From an uncultured Nocardioidaceae bacterium (GTDB lineage: Bacteria > Actinomycetota > Actinomycetes > Propionibacteriales > Nocardioidaceae), in contig CADCUI010000019.1 of NCBI GenBank assembly GCA_902805845.1, forward strand, positions 1 to 48,451: a stretch of DNA of 48,451 nt. The letters are read 5' to 3'. Below the pieces are notes generated by a model, which was not told the DNA's origin, searched no databases, and worked only from the letters and a program-made list of their open reading frames with translations. The position numbers and the translations under genes are program-made. This document shows positions 1-10,672 of the stretch, piece after piece; positions within the stretch are counted from its first letter, which is position 1; each line of letters begins with the position of its first letter.

Positions 1-203
1 GACCCGAAGGATTCCCGCACCGCCGTGGCCACGACTTCGGGCGGATGGACCGACCCCAGGACGTTTCGCACCAGCACAGTAGCCAGGACGGCAAGAACCG
101 CAGGGTGGTCGTGACGGGACCACGCGGCGGCGACGACCAGCAGAGCGAGGACCGGCACGGCCACGGACCACTGCAGGCGGCCACGGACCGCACGGGCACT
201 CAC
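1..203 (-). CDS. Ca2+/H+ antiporter (ChaA/CaX type), N-terminal part
   Basis: Partial gene running off the left edge; only the first 67 codons are present. The translation starts MSARAVRGRLQ, has a hydrophobic stretch (VPVLALLVVAAAW) and then SVHPPEVVATAVRESFG. The last part resembles the HAEVVAHRVGEPFG segment at the start of the first conserved block of bacterial calcium/sodium:proton antiporters (family knowledge, from memory). Such proteins are inner-membrane exchangers that export Ca2+ against protons. The GTG at 203 is chosen because a TAGATT -10-like hexamer lies 7 nt upstream, the leaderless spacing seen repeatedly in this window; a TTG three codons upstream is an alternative. It lies downstream of and parallel to the truncated haemoglobin gene, 154 bp away. 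With so little sequence the family is likely but not certain. Confidence 0.62.
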   Translation of the reverse strand, partial: MSARAVRGRLQWSVAVPVLALLVVAAAWSRHDHPAVLAVLATVLVRNVLGSVHPPEVVATAVRESFG

Positions 204-210
204 GACCGGC

Positions 211-216
211 AATCTA
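211..216 (-). promoter_or_regulatory. -10 element, leaderless antiporter start
   Basis: TAGATT on the minus strand, 7 nt upstream of GTG 203. There is no Shine-Dalgarno between them, so transcription would begin at or next to the start codon. No convincing -35 is seen. The rest of 204-357 holds nothing else I can recognise. Confidence 0.45.
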
Positions 217-357
217 ACGACTGAGCCGACCGCGACTTTCCGGCCCGACAGCATCCGGTCGTTCCTGATGCATCAGCGGGCGCCGGTCCACTTCCACGTG
301 GTGGTGGTGTGCACGGAGCCGAAGGCCGAGGTCACGCCGGCACAGCGGGCACCCTCG

Positions 358-759
358 TCAGTCCTCGCTGTTGAGCATGAACTCCGCCGCGTAGGTCACG
401 TAGCCCCAGAAGCGGGCGTCCTGCTCGGGTGTGAGCCCCGCCTCGTCCAGTCCTGCACGGAAGTGGCGCAGCCAGTGCTCCTGGGCCGTCCGGTTGACGG
501 TGAAGGGGGCGTGCCGCATCCGTAGCCGCGGGTGCCCCCGCTCCTGGGAGTACGTCGTGGGGCCGCCCCAGTACTGCCCCAGGAACATCGCAAGCCGTTT
601 CGCGGCCGAGCCGTCCTTCAGATCGTCCTCGGGATACATCGGCCCCAGCACCTCGTCGCTGGCGACGCCCGCGTAGAACCGCGCGACGATGCGGTCGATG
701 ACCGGCTGGCCGCCGATGTCGTCGAAGAAGCTGCGCTCCTCGGTCTCCGTCTCGCTCAC
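358..759 (-). CDS. glbO: Group II truncated haemoglobin (trHbO-like)
   Basis: A 133-residue protein, the usual length for a group II truncated globin. Haem-pocket residues visible are FY at 28-29 (B10 region), Tyr42 in GPMYPEDDL (CD1), the QYWGGP signature at 62-67, the likely proximal His83 in MRHAPF, and Trp96 (G8), a hallmark of the trHbO group. The family binds O2, NO and peroxide in the cytoplasm and is tied to respiration and redox defence. In M. tuberculosis glbO lies a few genes from pepN, as here. The GTG start at 759 is preceded 6 nt upstream by GAGAAT, a possible weak leaderless -10. The gene diverges from the OsmC-family gene, so two oxidative-stress genes share the 105-bp gap. 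Confidence 0.93.
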   Translation of the reverse strand: MSETETEERSFFDDIGGQPVIDRIVARFYAGVASDEVLGPMYPEDDLKDGSAAKRLAMFLGQYWGGPTTYSQERGHPRLRMRHAPFTVNRTAQEHWLRHFRAGLDEAGLTPEQDARFWGYVTYAAEFMLNSED

Positions 760-806
760 GCCTGCATTCTCTCAGCCGGCCAAGCCGAGGCGCTGCACGA
801 GGTCTG

Positions 807-827
807 TAGGTTGGCGATTCCCCAACC
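807..827 (+). promoter_or_regulatory. Promoter -10 overlapped by an inverted repeat, upstream of the OsmC-family gene
   Basis: TAGGTT at 807-812 is a plausible -10. A perfect 6-bp inverted repeat, GGTTGG (809-814) and CCAACC (822-827) with a 7-nt centre, overlaps it and the expected transcription start near 819. This placement suits a repressor operator, but no regulator family is identified. A leader of about 45 nt would carry the AAGGAG ribosome site. Confidence 0.35.
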
Positions 828-864
828 ACGCGCGGCAACCGCGCGCCGATCACGAAGGAGCACC

Positions 865-1290
865 ATGGCGACCACGCGTCAGGCCACCACGAAATGGAAC
901 GGCTCGCTGCTCGACGGCTCCGGTCAAGTGACGCTCGAGTCCAGCGGCGTCGGCACGTTCGACGTCTCGTGGCCCTCACGGGCCGAGGAGGCCAACGGCA
1001 AGACCAGCCCCGAGGAGCTGATCGGCGCCGCTCACTCGGCATGCTTCTCCATGGCCCTCTCGGGAGCGCTGGCCAAGGCCGACACCCCTCCGACGTCGCT
1101 CGACGTGCGGGCCGACGTGACGTTCCAGCCGGGCGAGGGCATCACCGGGATCCACCTGACGGTGACCGGTGACGTCGACGGCATCAGCAAGGAGGACTTC
1201 GTGGCCGCGGCGGAGGGCGCCAAGGAGAACTGCCCGGTCTCGCAGGCCCTGACCGGCACCACGATCACCCTGGAGGCCTCGCTCGGCTGA
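865..1290 (+). CDS. OsmC/Ohr family peroxiredoxin-like protein
   Basis: A 141-residue protein with both conserved family cysteines: Cys60 in AAHSACFSMAL and Cys123 in ENCPVSQAL. In OsmC/Ohr enzymes these reduce organic hydroperoxides through a thiol cycle. The N-terminal run (ATTKWNGSLLDGSG) and the EEANGKTSPEELIGAAH segment fit the OsmC branch rather than Ohr. ATG 865 has a textbook AAGGAG at 855-860. The gene is monocistronic, divergent from the truncated haemoglobin gene and convergent with the mscS gene 41 bp away. An inverted repeat over its likely -10 suggests repression. The exact substrate cannot be told from sequence. Confidence 0.93.
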   Translation: MATTRQATTKWNGSLLDGSGQVTLESSGVGTFDVSWPSRAEEANGKTSPEELIGAAHSACFSMALSGALAKADTPPTSLDVRADVTFQPGEGITGIHLTVTGDVDGISKEDFVAAAEGAKENCPVSQALTGTTITLEASLG

Positions 1291-1331
1291 GCAGCGCGCG
1301 AGTGCTCACGTCGAGGCGGGGCAGCGGCACC

Positions 1332-2069
1332 TCAGTCGGCCGGGCGGACCTCGTTCCGCTGGCTGAGGTTGCCCACGCGCAGGATCTCACCGTTGCGGAC
1401 GTACCAGACCGTGCCGTCCTCCGCGCGCAGCCGGGTGATCCGTAGGGCGAGGGCCTCCACCACGCCCTCGGTCTCTCCGATGATCACGGTGTCGCCCACG
1501 CCGAGCTGGTCCTCGAAGAACATGAAGATCCCGGAGAGGAAGTCCTTCACGAGGCTCTGCGCGCCGAACCCGAGGGCCACGCCGACCAGGCCAGCGCTCG
1601 CGATGAGGGGCCCGACGTCGTAGCCGAGCTCGCCGATCACCATGATCGTCACCACCGTGAGGATCACGATCGAGGCGATGCTGCGCAGCACCGACGCCAT
1701 CGTGTGGGCGCGCTGCCGCCTCCGCTCCGCGATGACCCCCGCCAGGCGCTCCTCCTCCGGGTCCGGCGCCACGCCGAACCTGCGCTTCGCTACCGGCGGC
1801 AGCGTGCGACCGCCGGCCGCCTTGTCGACGACGCGGGAGATCAGCTTGTTCACCAGCCACCGCGCGACGAGGCCGAGGACGATGATCACCGCGATCGCGA
1901 CCGGCTTGGCGATCAGCCAGTCCGCCGCGGTCGCGAGCCACTCGTTGCCCGTGGTCCGCTGGACGAGGTCGCAGAGCTGGTCACCGTCCTCGCACGCGGG
2001 TGCAGCAGCGAGCGCTGCTACGTGCTCGAGCGCGGGCCCGGGCGGACGGGCGGTGAAGAGCGAGATCAT
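1332..2069 (-). CDS. MscS-family mechanosensitive channel
   Basis: A 245-residue membrane protein. A hydrophobic helix lies at about 52-73, a second at 126-150, and a Gly/Ala-rich pore helix follows at 152-185 (ASAGLVGVALGFGAQSLVKDFLSG), the recognised MscS TM3 pattern. The beta-domain follows (QLGVGDTVIIG, then EGVVEALALRITRLRAEDGTVWYVRNGEI). Such channels open under membrane tension to release solutes on hypo-osmotic shock. The protein is short compared with typical MscS, ending soon after the beta domain with no extended C-terminal cage. ATG 2069 is 6 nt downstream of a TAGCCT hexamer, suggesting a leaderless mRNA. It is divergent from the next gene, with both promoters inside a 57-bp gap. 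Confidence 0.93.
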   Translation of the reverse strand: MISLFTARPPGPALEHVAALAAAPACEDGDQLCDLVQRTTGNEWLATAADWLIAKPVAIAVIIVLGLVARWLVNKLISRVVDKAAGGRTLPPVAKRRFGVAPDPEEERLAGVIAERRRQRAHTMASVLRSIASIVILTVVTIMVIGELGYDVGPLIASAGLVGVALGFGAQSLVKDFLSGIFMFFEDQLGVGDTVIIGETEGVVEALALRITRLRAEDGTVWYVRNGEILRVGNLSQRNEVRPAD

Positions 2070-2075
2070 CCCCGC

Positions 2076-2081
2076 AGGCTA
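2076..2081 (-). promoter_or_regulatory. -10 element, leaderless mscS
   Basis: TAGCCT on the minus strand, 6 nt before ATG 2069, with no ribosome-binding site in between. Confidence 0.5.
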
Positions 2082-2113
2082 CGAGACCCGTACGCCGAGC
2101 CCGGGACGGCGGC

Positions 2114-2119
2114 TAGGCT
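2114..2119 (+). promoter_or_regulatory. -10 element, leaderless start of the small membrane protein
   Basis: TAGGCT followed by 7 nt and then GTG 2127. This spacing is the reason to prefer GTG 2127 over ATG 2139. Confidence 0.5.
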
Positions 2120-2126
2120 TCGGACT

Positions 2127-2495
2127 GTGACGACGGACATGCGACCTGGCCTGGCGAGACGGCTTTCGATGACCTTGGTGGGCGCCGCGGGGCTCCTCCT
2201 CGGGTCGCTGGCCTCACCGGCGATGGCCTCACCGCCGGAGACCTGGTCGGACTCCGAGAGCGACGGTGCCTTGGACTTCCTGCTGGTGCTCGGAGTGATC
2301 CCCCTCGGCATCATCCTGCTCATCACGCTGCTGGTCTTCATCCCCTCGATGGCCCGGGGCCGGTCCTCGGAGCCCGCGGTCGCCTTCCACGACCGGTCCG
2401 AGTGGTTCGGCGGTCCGCGGAGGGGACTGGACGACCCAGCCACCGGTGAGGACCACGAGGAGCTCGAGCGGGGCGGCGCCAGTGCCCGGTGGTGA
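2127..2495 (+). CDS. Small exported or membrane protein of unknown function
   Basis: A 122-residue protein without a recognised family. A signal-like hydrophobic segment near the N-terminus (MTLVGAAGLLLGSLASPAMASPP) ends in an Ala-x-Ala-like cleavage site. A second strongly hydrophobic helix follows (FLLVLGVIPLGIILLITLLVFIPSM in pieces), then a charged cytoplasm-like tail (ARGRSSEPAV... GPRRGLDDPATGEDHEELERG). It overlaps the DUF5130 gene, so the two are probably translated as a pair. The start is GTG 2127 (leaderless pattern) or ATG 2139 (118 residues). The real function is unknown; the pairing suggests a membrane partner or anchor for the DUF5130 protein (inference). Confidence 0.78.
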   Translation: MTTDMRPGLARRLSMTLVGAAGLLLGSLASPAMASPPETWSDSESDGALDFLLVLGVIPLGIILLITLLVFIPSMARGRSSEPAVAFHDRSEWFGGPRRGLDDPATGEDHEELERGGASARW

Positions 2496-2862
2496 CGGCT
2501 TCACCGCCGGCCAGCGCCAGCAGATCGACAAGACGATCCGCGGTGCCGAGACCCTTTGCCGCTACGAGTTCTCGGTCTACGTCGGTCCCGCCGACGGGCC
2601 ATCACGCACCTTCGCCGAGCGGCTCCACGGTGCGCTCGTCGCCCCGGCTCGCTCGGTGCTGATCATGGTCGACCCCGTCGACCGGGCCCTCGAGGTGGTC
2701 ACCGGGGCCGAGGTACGACGCGACCTCGAGGACGGCGAGGTGCGGCTGGCCGTGGTCGAGATGCAGTCACAGCTCGCCCTCGGCGACCTCACCGGCGCCA
2801 TCGTCCGGGGCATCAACATGCTGGCGGCCTACGCCCGGAAGCCCCCGACGCTGCACGCCTGA
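2446..2862 (+). CDS. DUF5130 (TPM-like) protein
   Basis: About 138 residues if it starts at GTG 2446, which overlaps the upstream gene by 50 nt; GTG 2482 gives 126 residues and a shorter overlap. The pattern FSVYVGP, AERLHGAL, VLIMVDPVDRALEVVTG, then ARGD-like GDLTGAIVRGINMLAAY is that of the actinobacterial DUF5130 family as I remember it, a relative of TPM-domain proteins. No catalytic residues are obvious and no transmembrane segment is present. It probably acts with the preceding membrane protein. It is convergent with pepN, with a 45-bp gap in which no clear terminator is seen. Confidence 0.8.
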   Translation: MRTTRSSSGAAPVPGGDGFTAGQRQQIDKTIRGAETLCRYEFSVYVGPADGPSRTFAERLHGALVAPARSVLIMVDPVDRALEVVTGAEVRRDLEDGEVRLAVVEMQSQLALGDLTGAIVRGINMLAAYARKPPTLHA

Positions 2863-2907
2863 CCGGGACCCCTTACTGCCTGTGCCCGGCGCCGGCCAGC
2901 GCCTAAC

Positions 2908-5490
<2,583 letters not shown>

Positions 5491-5633
5491 AGCAGCATGC
5501 ATAGCATGCCGCGCCAGCCGGTCGGTGCCGAAAGGTGAGGCACTGATGGGCGCCCCCGTGCGTGTCGGCTGTGTCACAGGGCCGACCTCCGCCGGCGCCG
5601 GAACAGGCGGCGGCACCTGGCCGTTCTACTCCC

Positions 5634-6272
5634 GTGACGACGACGACCGCACCTTCGCCCGACGCCTCGGCCCGCACGCCCGTCGACTTCTGGTTCGACC
5701 CGCTCTGCCCGTGGGCGTGGATGACGTCCCGCTGGCTGCTGGAGGCGGCCCGCGTGCGGGACCTCGAGCCGTCCTTCCACGTCATGAGCCTCGCGGTCCT
5801 CAACGAGGACAAGGACGTCCCCGACGACTACCGCGAGATGCTGCAGCGTGCCTGGGGACCGGTCCGCGTCTGCATGGCGGCAGCCGCCAAGGCGGGTCCC
5901 GAGGTCCTGCTTCCGCTCTACACCGCGCTGGGGAACCGCATCCACCTCGAGGGTCGGTCGCCCGACCGCGCGCTCGTCGAGGAGGCGCTCGCCGAGCTGG
6001 GGCTGCCGGAGGACCTGTCGGCCGCGATGGCGTCCGACGAGCACGACGAGGCGCTGCGCGCGTCCCACAGCAGGGCCATGGACATGGTCGGCGAGGAGGT
6101 CGGAACCCCCGTCATCTCGGTCGAGGGGGTCGCCTTCTTCGGCCCGGTCGTCACCCCTGCCCCCCGGGGGGAAGAAGCGGGGCGCTTGTGGGACGGCGTG
6201 CGGCTGGTGGCCGGTACGCCGGGGTTCTACGAGCTGAAGCGCAGCCGCACCAAGGGGCCCGACCTCGGCTGA
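5634..6272 (+). CDS. DsbA-family protein, mycothiol-dependent nitroreductase-like (Rv2466c type)
   Basis: A 212-residue thioredoxin-fold protein with an inserted helical domain. Segments [55 protein letters not shown] and [12 protein letters not shown] match the M. tuberculosis Rv2466c family closely (from memory). Those cytoplasmic enzymes use mycothiol as electron donor. The active site here reads CPWA, whereas Rv2466c has CPWC, so the resolving cysteine is absent and the protein would be monothiol. The start is GTG 5634; an in-frame GTG 5562 would add 24 low-complexity residues. It is divergent from pepN, with a 143-bp gap where I see no clear promoter. An ordinary DsbA-like oxidoreductase cannot be excluded. 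Confidence 0.88.
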   Translation: MTTTTAPSPDASARTPVDFWFDPLCPWAWMTSRWLLEAARVRDLEPSFHVMSLAVLNEDKDVPDDYREMLQRAWGPVRVCMAAAAKAGPEVLLPLYTALGNRIHLEGRSPDRALVEEALAELGLPEDLSAAMASDEHDEALRASHSRAMDMVGEEVGTPVISVEGVAFFGPVVTPAPRGEEAGRLWDGVRLVAGTPGFYELKRSRTKGPDLG

Positions 6273-6275
6273 GCC

Positions 6276-6281
6276 TAGGAT
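6276..6281 (+). promoter_or_regulatory. -10 element, leaderless metG
   Basis: TAGGAT followed by exactly 7 nt and then ATG 6289, with no Shine-Dalgarno. It lies within 10 bases of the preceding stop codon, so metG appears to have its own promoter despite the tight packing. Confidence 0.55.
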
Positions 6282-6288
6282 TCGCGGC

Positions 6289-8136
6289 ATGACCAAAGTG
6301 CTGTCCGCCGTGGCCTGGCCCTACGCCAACGGCCCCCGGCACATCGGCCACGTCGCCGGGTTCGGAGTGCCCTCGGACGTCTTCAGCCGGTACATGCGGA
6401 TGGCCGGTCACGACGTGCTCATGGTCTCGGGCACCGACGAGCACGGCACCCCGATACTCATCGCCGCCGACGAGGCGGGCGTGAGCGCGCAGGAGCTGGC
6501 CGACCGCAACCACCGGCTGATCGCCGAGGACCTCTGCGCGCTCGGCGTCTCCTACGACCTGTACACACGCACCACCACGCCCAACCACTACGCGGTGGTG
6601 CAGGAGCTCTTCCTCGGGGTCTACGAGAACGGGTACTTCGTCGAGCAGACGACCTACGGCGCCATCTCGCCCTCGACGGGCCGCACGCTGCCGGACCGCT
6701 ACATCGAGGGCACCTGCCCCATCTGCGGCTACGACGGGGCACGCGGCGACCAGTGCGACAACTGCGGCAACCAGCTCGACGCCCACGACCTGATCAACCC
6801 CCGGTCGCGGATCAACGGGGAGACCCCGGAGTTCGTGGAGACGCAGCACTTCTTCCTCGACCTGCCGGCGCTGGCCGAGGCGCTGAAGGTGTGGCTCGAC
6901 GAGCGCGAGGCCAGCGGAACGTGGCGGCCCAACGTGATCAGGTTCAGCCAGAACATCCTCGACGAGATCAGGCCGCGGCCGATGACCCGGGACATCGACT
7001 GGGGGATCCCCGTGCCGCTCGAGGGGTGGCGCGACAACCCCACCAAACGGCTCTACGTGTGGTTCGACGCCGTCATCGGCTACCTCTCCGCATCGGTGGA
7101 GTGGGCCCGTCGTACGGGTGAGCCCGAGCGTTGGCGGGACTGGTGGAACCCCCCGGTGGGCGGCACAGCGGGCGGCGCGGCGGGGGAGGGCGCGCTGTCC
7201 TACTACTTCATGGGCAAGGACAACATCACCTTCCACGCCCAGATCTGGCCCGCGGAGCTGCTGGCCTACGCCGGCAAGGGCTCGCACGGCGGCAGTCCTC
7301 GCTCGCTCGAGGAGCTCAACCTGCCCACCGAGGTGGTCTCAAGCGAGTTCCTCACCATGGAAGGCAGGAAGTTCTCCTCCTCCAAGCGGGTCGTCATCTA
7401 CGTCCGGGACATGCTGGCGCGCTACCAGGTCGACGCGTTCCGCTACTTCGTCGCCGCGGCAGGGCCGGAGAACCAGGACGCCGACTTCACCTGGGCCGAG
7501 TTCGTGCGGCGGACGAACGACGAGCTGGTGGCCGGGTGGGGGAACCTCGTCAACCGGACCGCCAACCTCATCGCGAAGAACTTCGGGGAGATCCCGGCGG
7601 CCGCGGAGCTGACCGAAGCGGACACGGCGTTGCTGGCCACGGTGGACGAGGGGTTCGGCGTGGTCGGGGAGCTGATTGCGCGGCACCGGCAGAAGCAGGC
7701 GATCACCGAGGCGATGCGGATGGTCGCGGAGGTGAACAGGTACGTCTCGTCGTCGGAGCCCTGGAAGCTCAAGGGGGAGGACCAGCGGGACCGGCTGGCG
7801 ACGGTGCTGCACGTGGCGGCCCAGGCGGTGAGCGACTGCAACACGATGCTGTCGCCGTTCCTGCCGCACTCGGCCAACGAGGTCGACCGGGTCCTCGGCG
7901 GTGCCGGCGACGTGCAGCCGATGCCTCGCATGGAGGAGGTCGAGGACCTCGACGGAGGGGCCGGCTACCCCATCATCACCGGCGACTACACCGCGGCCCG
8001 GGCATGGTCGCGGCAGCCGGTCGTCCCCGGCACGCCGGTGTCCAAGCCGACGCCGGTGTTCACCAAGCTCGACCCCTCGGTGGTCGAGGAGGAGCTGGCG
8101 CGGTTGGCCGGCGGCACGGCGGGCGGGGCTGGGTAA
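6289..8136 (+). CDS. metG: Methionyl-tRNA synthetase
   Basis: A 615-residue class I aminoacyl-tRNA synthetase that charges tRNA-Met in the cytoplasm. The HIGH-type motif is [11 protein letters not shown] near residues 11-21. A zinc knuckle follows ([18 protein letters not shown], cysteines paired C-x2-C). The KMSKS-type loop is KFSSSK at 361-366, an accepted variant in this family. The helical anticodon-binding domain follows. No C-terminal EMAP/Trbp111-like dimerisation domain is present; the protein ends in a short Gly/Ala-rich tail. The stop TAA (8134-8136) forms the first three bases of the likely rpiB -10 element. Confidence 0.97.
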   Translation: MTKVLSAVAWPYANGPRHIGHVAGFGVPSDVFSRYMRMAGHDVLMVSGTDEHGTPILIAADEAGVSAQELADRNHRLIAEDLCALGVSYDLYTRTTTPNHYAVVQELFLGVYENGYFVEQTTYGAISPSTGRTLPDRYIEGTCPICGYDGARGDQCDNCGNQLDAHDLINPRSRINGETPEFVETQHFFLDLPALAEALKVWLDEREASGTWRPNVIRFSQNILDEIRPRPMTRDIDWGIPVPLEGWRDNPTKRLYVWFDAVIGYLSASVEWARRTGEPERWRDWWNPPVGGTAGGAAGEGALSYYFMGKDNITFHAQIWPAELLAYAGKGSHGGSPRSLEELNLPTEVVSSEFLTMEGRKFSSSKRVVIYVRDMLARYQVDAFRYFVAAAGPENQDADFTWAEFVRRTNDELVAGWGNLVNRTANLIAKNFGEIPAAAELTEADTALLATVDEGFGVVGELIARHRQKQAITEAMRMVAEVNRYVSSSEPWKLKGEDQRDRLATVLHVAAQAVSDCNTMLSPFLPHSANEVDRVLGGAGDVQPMPRMEEVEDLDGGAGYPIITGDYTAARAWSRQPVVPGTPVSKPTPVFTKLDPSVVEEELARLAGGTAGGAG

Positions 8137-8139
8137 CCT
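8134..8139 (+). promoter_or_regulatory. -10 element, leaderless rpiB, overlapping the metG stop
   Basis: TAACCT, whose first three bases are the metG stop codon, followed by 8 nt and then ATG 8148. No ribosome-binding site lies between. Confidence 0.45.
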
Positions 8140-8147
8140 TTCGCCCC

Positions 8148-8678
8148 ATGCGCGTCCATCTCGGGTCAGACCACGCCGGCCTGGAGCTCAAGGAGCACCT
8201 TCTGGGCTGGCTGGCCGACCACGGCTACGAGGCGGTCGACCACGGTCCGTTCGTCCACGACGCCGAGGACGACTACCCGGTCTTCTGCCTGCGCGCCGCG
8301 GAGGCAGTGGCCGCGGAGCGCCAGGAAGGCGGAGACAGCCTCGGGGTGGTGATCGGGGGCTCCGGCAACGGCGAGCAGATGGCCGCGAACAAGGTCAGAG
8401 GGGTCCGCTGCGCGCTGGTGTGGAGCACCGAGACCGCAGCGCTCGCACGGGAGCACAACGACGCCGACCTCATCTCCGTCGGCGGCCGGATGCATGCGGT
8501 CGAGGACCTCACCGGCTTCGTCGAGACGTTCCTGACGACCGCCTTCTCCGGTGTCCCGCGGCATGCACGCCGGATCGCGATGCTCACCGACTACGAGAAG
8601 ACCGGCAACCTGCCGCCGCTGCCCGACTCAGCCCTCGGCGGGGCCGCGCAGGAGACCGGCGCTTCCTCCGATGCCTGA
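8148..8678 (+). CDS. rpiB: Ribose-5-phosphate isomerase B, mycobacterial type
   Basis: A 176-residue protein interconverting ribose 5-phosphate and ribulose 5-phosphate in the pentose phosphate pathway. The N-terminal SDHAG motif carries Asp8 and His9. The catalytic loop reads GGSGNGEQMAANK, with Glu76 where the E. coli-type enzyme has Cys; this is the mycobacterial form (Rv2465c-like, from memory). The C-terminal extension (ARRIAMLTDYEKTGNLPPLP) also matches that branch. ATG 8148 follows a leaderless -10. Its last codons overlap the ATG of the DNA glycosylase gene by 8 nt, so translation of the two is coupled, as rpiB and its neighbour are in mycobacteria. Confidence 0.95.
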   Translation: MRVHLGSDHAGLELKEHLLGWLADHGYEAVDHGPFVHDAEDDYPVFCLRAAEAVAAERQEGGDSLGVVIGGSGNGEQMAANKVRGVRCALVWSTETAALAREHNDADLISVGGRMHAVEDLTGFVETFLTTAFSGVPRHARRIAMLTDYEKTGNLPPLPDSALGGAAQETGASSDA

Positions 8679-9516
8679 GGGGCACACGCTCCGGCGGCTC
8701 GCCGACGAGCTGACGGGGGTCCTCGCGGGCCGGACGGTCGGGGTCACCAGCCCGCAGGGGCGCTTCGCGGCCGAGGCGGCGCTGCTCGACGGCACCGTGC
8801 TCCAAGGGGCCGACAGCACCGGCAAGCACCTGTTCCTGGAGTTCGACGCCGACCGGGTCGTCCACGTCCACCTCGGTCTCTACGGCACCTTCGCCGTCGG
8901 CTCGGGCCCCGCGCCGGCGCCCGTCGGGCAGGTGCGGATGCGGTTGGTCGCCGACGGGGACGGTCGCGCTCCGGCGTACGCCGACCTCCGCGGCGCCACG
9001 CGCTGCGAGCTGGTGACCCCCGCCCACGTCGCCGCCGTGGTCGACAAGCTCGGTCCCGACCCATTGCGGCCGGGCGCCGACCCGGCGCCCGCCTGGCGAC
9101 GGATCTCGACCAGCTCCCGGCCCGTCGGAGAGCTGCTGATGGACCAACAGGTCATCGCCGGGGTGGGCAACGTCTACCGCGCCGAGGTGCTCTTCAGGCA
9201 CCGGCTGCACCCGCTCCGCCCGGGACGGACCCTCCGGCGCGGTCAGCTCCAGGCGCTGTGGCAGGACCTGGTCGAGCTCATGGCCGACGGCGTGCGCGTC
9301 GGCCGCATCGACACCGTCCGCGCCGAGCACACCCCCGAGGCGATGGGACGCCCACCGCGGACGGGCGGCCGAGGCGGGGAGGTCTACGTCTACCGGCGTC
9401 ACGACCAGCCCTGCTACGTGTGCGGGAGCACGATCCGCACGGCCGAGCTCGCCGGTCGCAACACCTACTGGTGCCCGCGGTGCCAACCGATCTTCCGGTC
9501 TCGGGCAAAGTCCTGA
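8671..9516 (+). CDS. nei: Fpg/Nei family DNA glycosylase (endonuclease VIII-like)
   Basis: A 281-residue base-excision repair enzyme. It begins MPEGHTLRRLA, so after Met removal Pro2 is the catalytic nucleophile and Glu3 the general acid. PEGHT rather than PELPE points to the Nei branch that removes oxidised pyrimidines. The helix-two-turn-helix (DQQVIAGVGNVYRAEVLF) and a zinc finger with Cys248, Cys251, Cys268 and Cys271 are complete. ATG 8671 overlaps the end of rpiB, giving translational coupling. The exact lesion preference (Nei1 or Nei2 type) is not decided by sequence alone. Confidence 0.93.
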   Translation: MPEGHTLRRLADELTGVLAGRTVGVTSPQGRFAAEAALLDGTVLQGADSTGKHLFLEFDADRVVHVHLGLYGTFAVGSGPAPAPVGQVRMRLVADGDGRAPAYADLRGATRCELVTPAHVAAVVDKLGPDPLRPGADPAPAWRRISTSSRPVGELLMDQQVIAGVGNVYRAEVLFRHRLHPLRPGRTLRRGQLQALWQDLVELMADGVRVGRIDTVRAEHTPEAMGRPPRTGGRGGEVYVYRRHDQPCYVCGSTIRTAELAGRNTYWCPRCQPIFRSRAKS

Positions 9517-9536
9517 GAAGGGCCCTGCTGCGCCGT

Positions 9537-9542
9537 TAGAGT
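9537..9542 (+). promoter_or_regulatory. -10 element, leaderless phosphatase gene
   Basis: TAGAGT, then 6 nt, then GTG 9549. No ribosome-binding site is seen. Confidence 0.48.
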
Positions 9543-9548
9543 CGCTGC

Positions 9549-10667
9549 GTGTCCCAGTCCTACCTCGGGCGGATCGCCCTTCCCGGGACTCTGCTCTCCC
9601 GCCCGGGTGTCCGTGCGCTCCGGTGGTTGAAGCGCGACAACCGTGGGGTCCTGGGGCTACTGGTCACCTGGACGGTCGTCGCCGCGGTGCTCATGAACCG
9701 CTACCCGAGCCTCTTCGGTCCGACACTGTTCATGGTCGCGCTGTTCCTGGTCGACGTGGTGCTGGCGCCCCGGCGCGTGCCGCTCTTCGTGGCCATCGCG
9801 CTCGGGGTCCTGGCGGTGGAGACCGGACTCGAGCTGAACAGGAGCGGCGACCTGCCCCCGTGGCGGTGGGTCAACCTCGGGCTCGTGGTCCTCGTGGCCG
9901 GCACCGTCCTCAACGTGGCGTGGCGGCGGGCGCGCCTGGGCGTGGCCGGGCTCACCGGCGACGCGATGCTGGGAGACCTGCAGGAGCGGATCAGCAGGCA
10001 GGGCCGGATCCCTGCGCTACCGATCGGCTGGCACCTCGAGACGTCCACCCGCTCGGCCGGCTCCACCTCCTTCGCGGGGGACTTCCTCGTGGCCCATCGC
10101 GCCGAGGGCGGTGGCCTGCTGTCGCTGGTCCTGGTCGACGTCTCCGGCAAGGGGGTGGATGCCGGCACCCGCGCGCTGCTGCTGTCCGGTGCCCTGGGAG
10201 GGCTGATCGGCGCCGTCCCGCCGGACCGGTTCATGGCCTCGGCCAACGAGTTCCTGCTCCGCCAGTCCTGGGAGGAAGGGTTCGCCACGGCGGTGCTGGT
10301 CTCCGTCGACCTGGCGACGGGCGACTACGAGGTCAGGAGCGCCGGCCACCCCCCCGCGATCCAGTTCCTCGCCGGCTCGGGTCGCTGGCACCTCCACGAG
10401 GACGCCGAGGGTCCGGCGCTCGGACTGGTGCCGGACTACCCGTTCCAGCCGATGAGGGGACGGCTCGGACGCGACGACGCGCTGCTGCTCTACACCGACG
10501 GTCTGGTCGAGCGGCCGGGACGGGACATCACCCTGGGCATCGACCGGCTGGTCGGCGAGGGCGAGCGCCTGGTGCGCCGCGGGTTCGACGGATCCGCCCA
10601 GGGGCTGGTCGAGAAGCTCGGTGCGGTGAACGACGACTGCGCGGTCGTGGTGCTTCAGCGCCACTGA
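9549..10667 (+). CDS. Membrane-anchored PP2C/SpoIIE-type serine phosphatase
   Basis: A 372-residue protein. Residues about 31-125 form several hydrophobic segments (WTVVAAVLMNRYPSLFG, LFMVALFLVDVVL, LFVAIALGVLAVE, LGLVVLVAGTVL), so the protein is in the membrane. The cytoplasmic part from about 140 is a PPM phosphatase of the SpoIIE/RsbU group: SFAGDFL, VLVDVSGKGVDAG, SAGHPPAIQFL, LLLYTDGLVERPGR and the terminal NDDCAVVVL supply the metal-binding aspartates. Such enzymes usually dephosphorylate anti-anti-sigma factors. No anti-sigma partner gene is adjacent, so the target is unknown. There is no PAS or GAF domain; the membrane segments would have to be the sensor. It starts at GTG, leaderless. 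Confidence 0.92.
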   Translation: MSQSYLGRIALPGTLLSRPGVRALRWLKRDNRGVLGLLVTWTVVAAVLMNRYPSLFGPTLFMVALFLVDVVLAPRRVPLFVAIALGVLAVETGLELNRSGDLPPWRWVNLGLVVLVAGTVLNVAWRRARLGVAGLTGDAMLGDLQERISRQGRIPALPIGWHLETSTRSAGSTSFAGDFLVAHRAEGGGLLSLVLVDVSGKGVDAGTRALLLSGALGGLIGAVPPDRFMASANEFLLRQSWEEGFATAVLVSVDLATGDYEVRSAGHPPAIQFLAGSGRWHLHEDAEGPALGLVPDYPFQPMRGRLGRDDALLLYTDGLVERPGRDITLGIDRLVGEGERLVRRGFDGSAQGLVEKLGAVNDDCAVVVLQRH

Positions 10668-10672
10668 GACGA

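Noticed and set aside
5491-5616. Longer PepN start at 5616
   Set aside because: The extra 42 residues are Pro/Thr-rich and unlike the family, whereas MPGTNLTREEA is the usual N-terminus.
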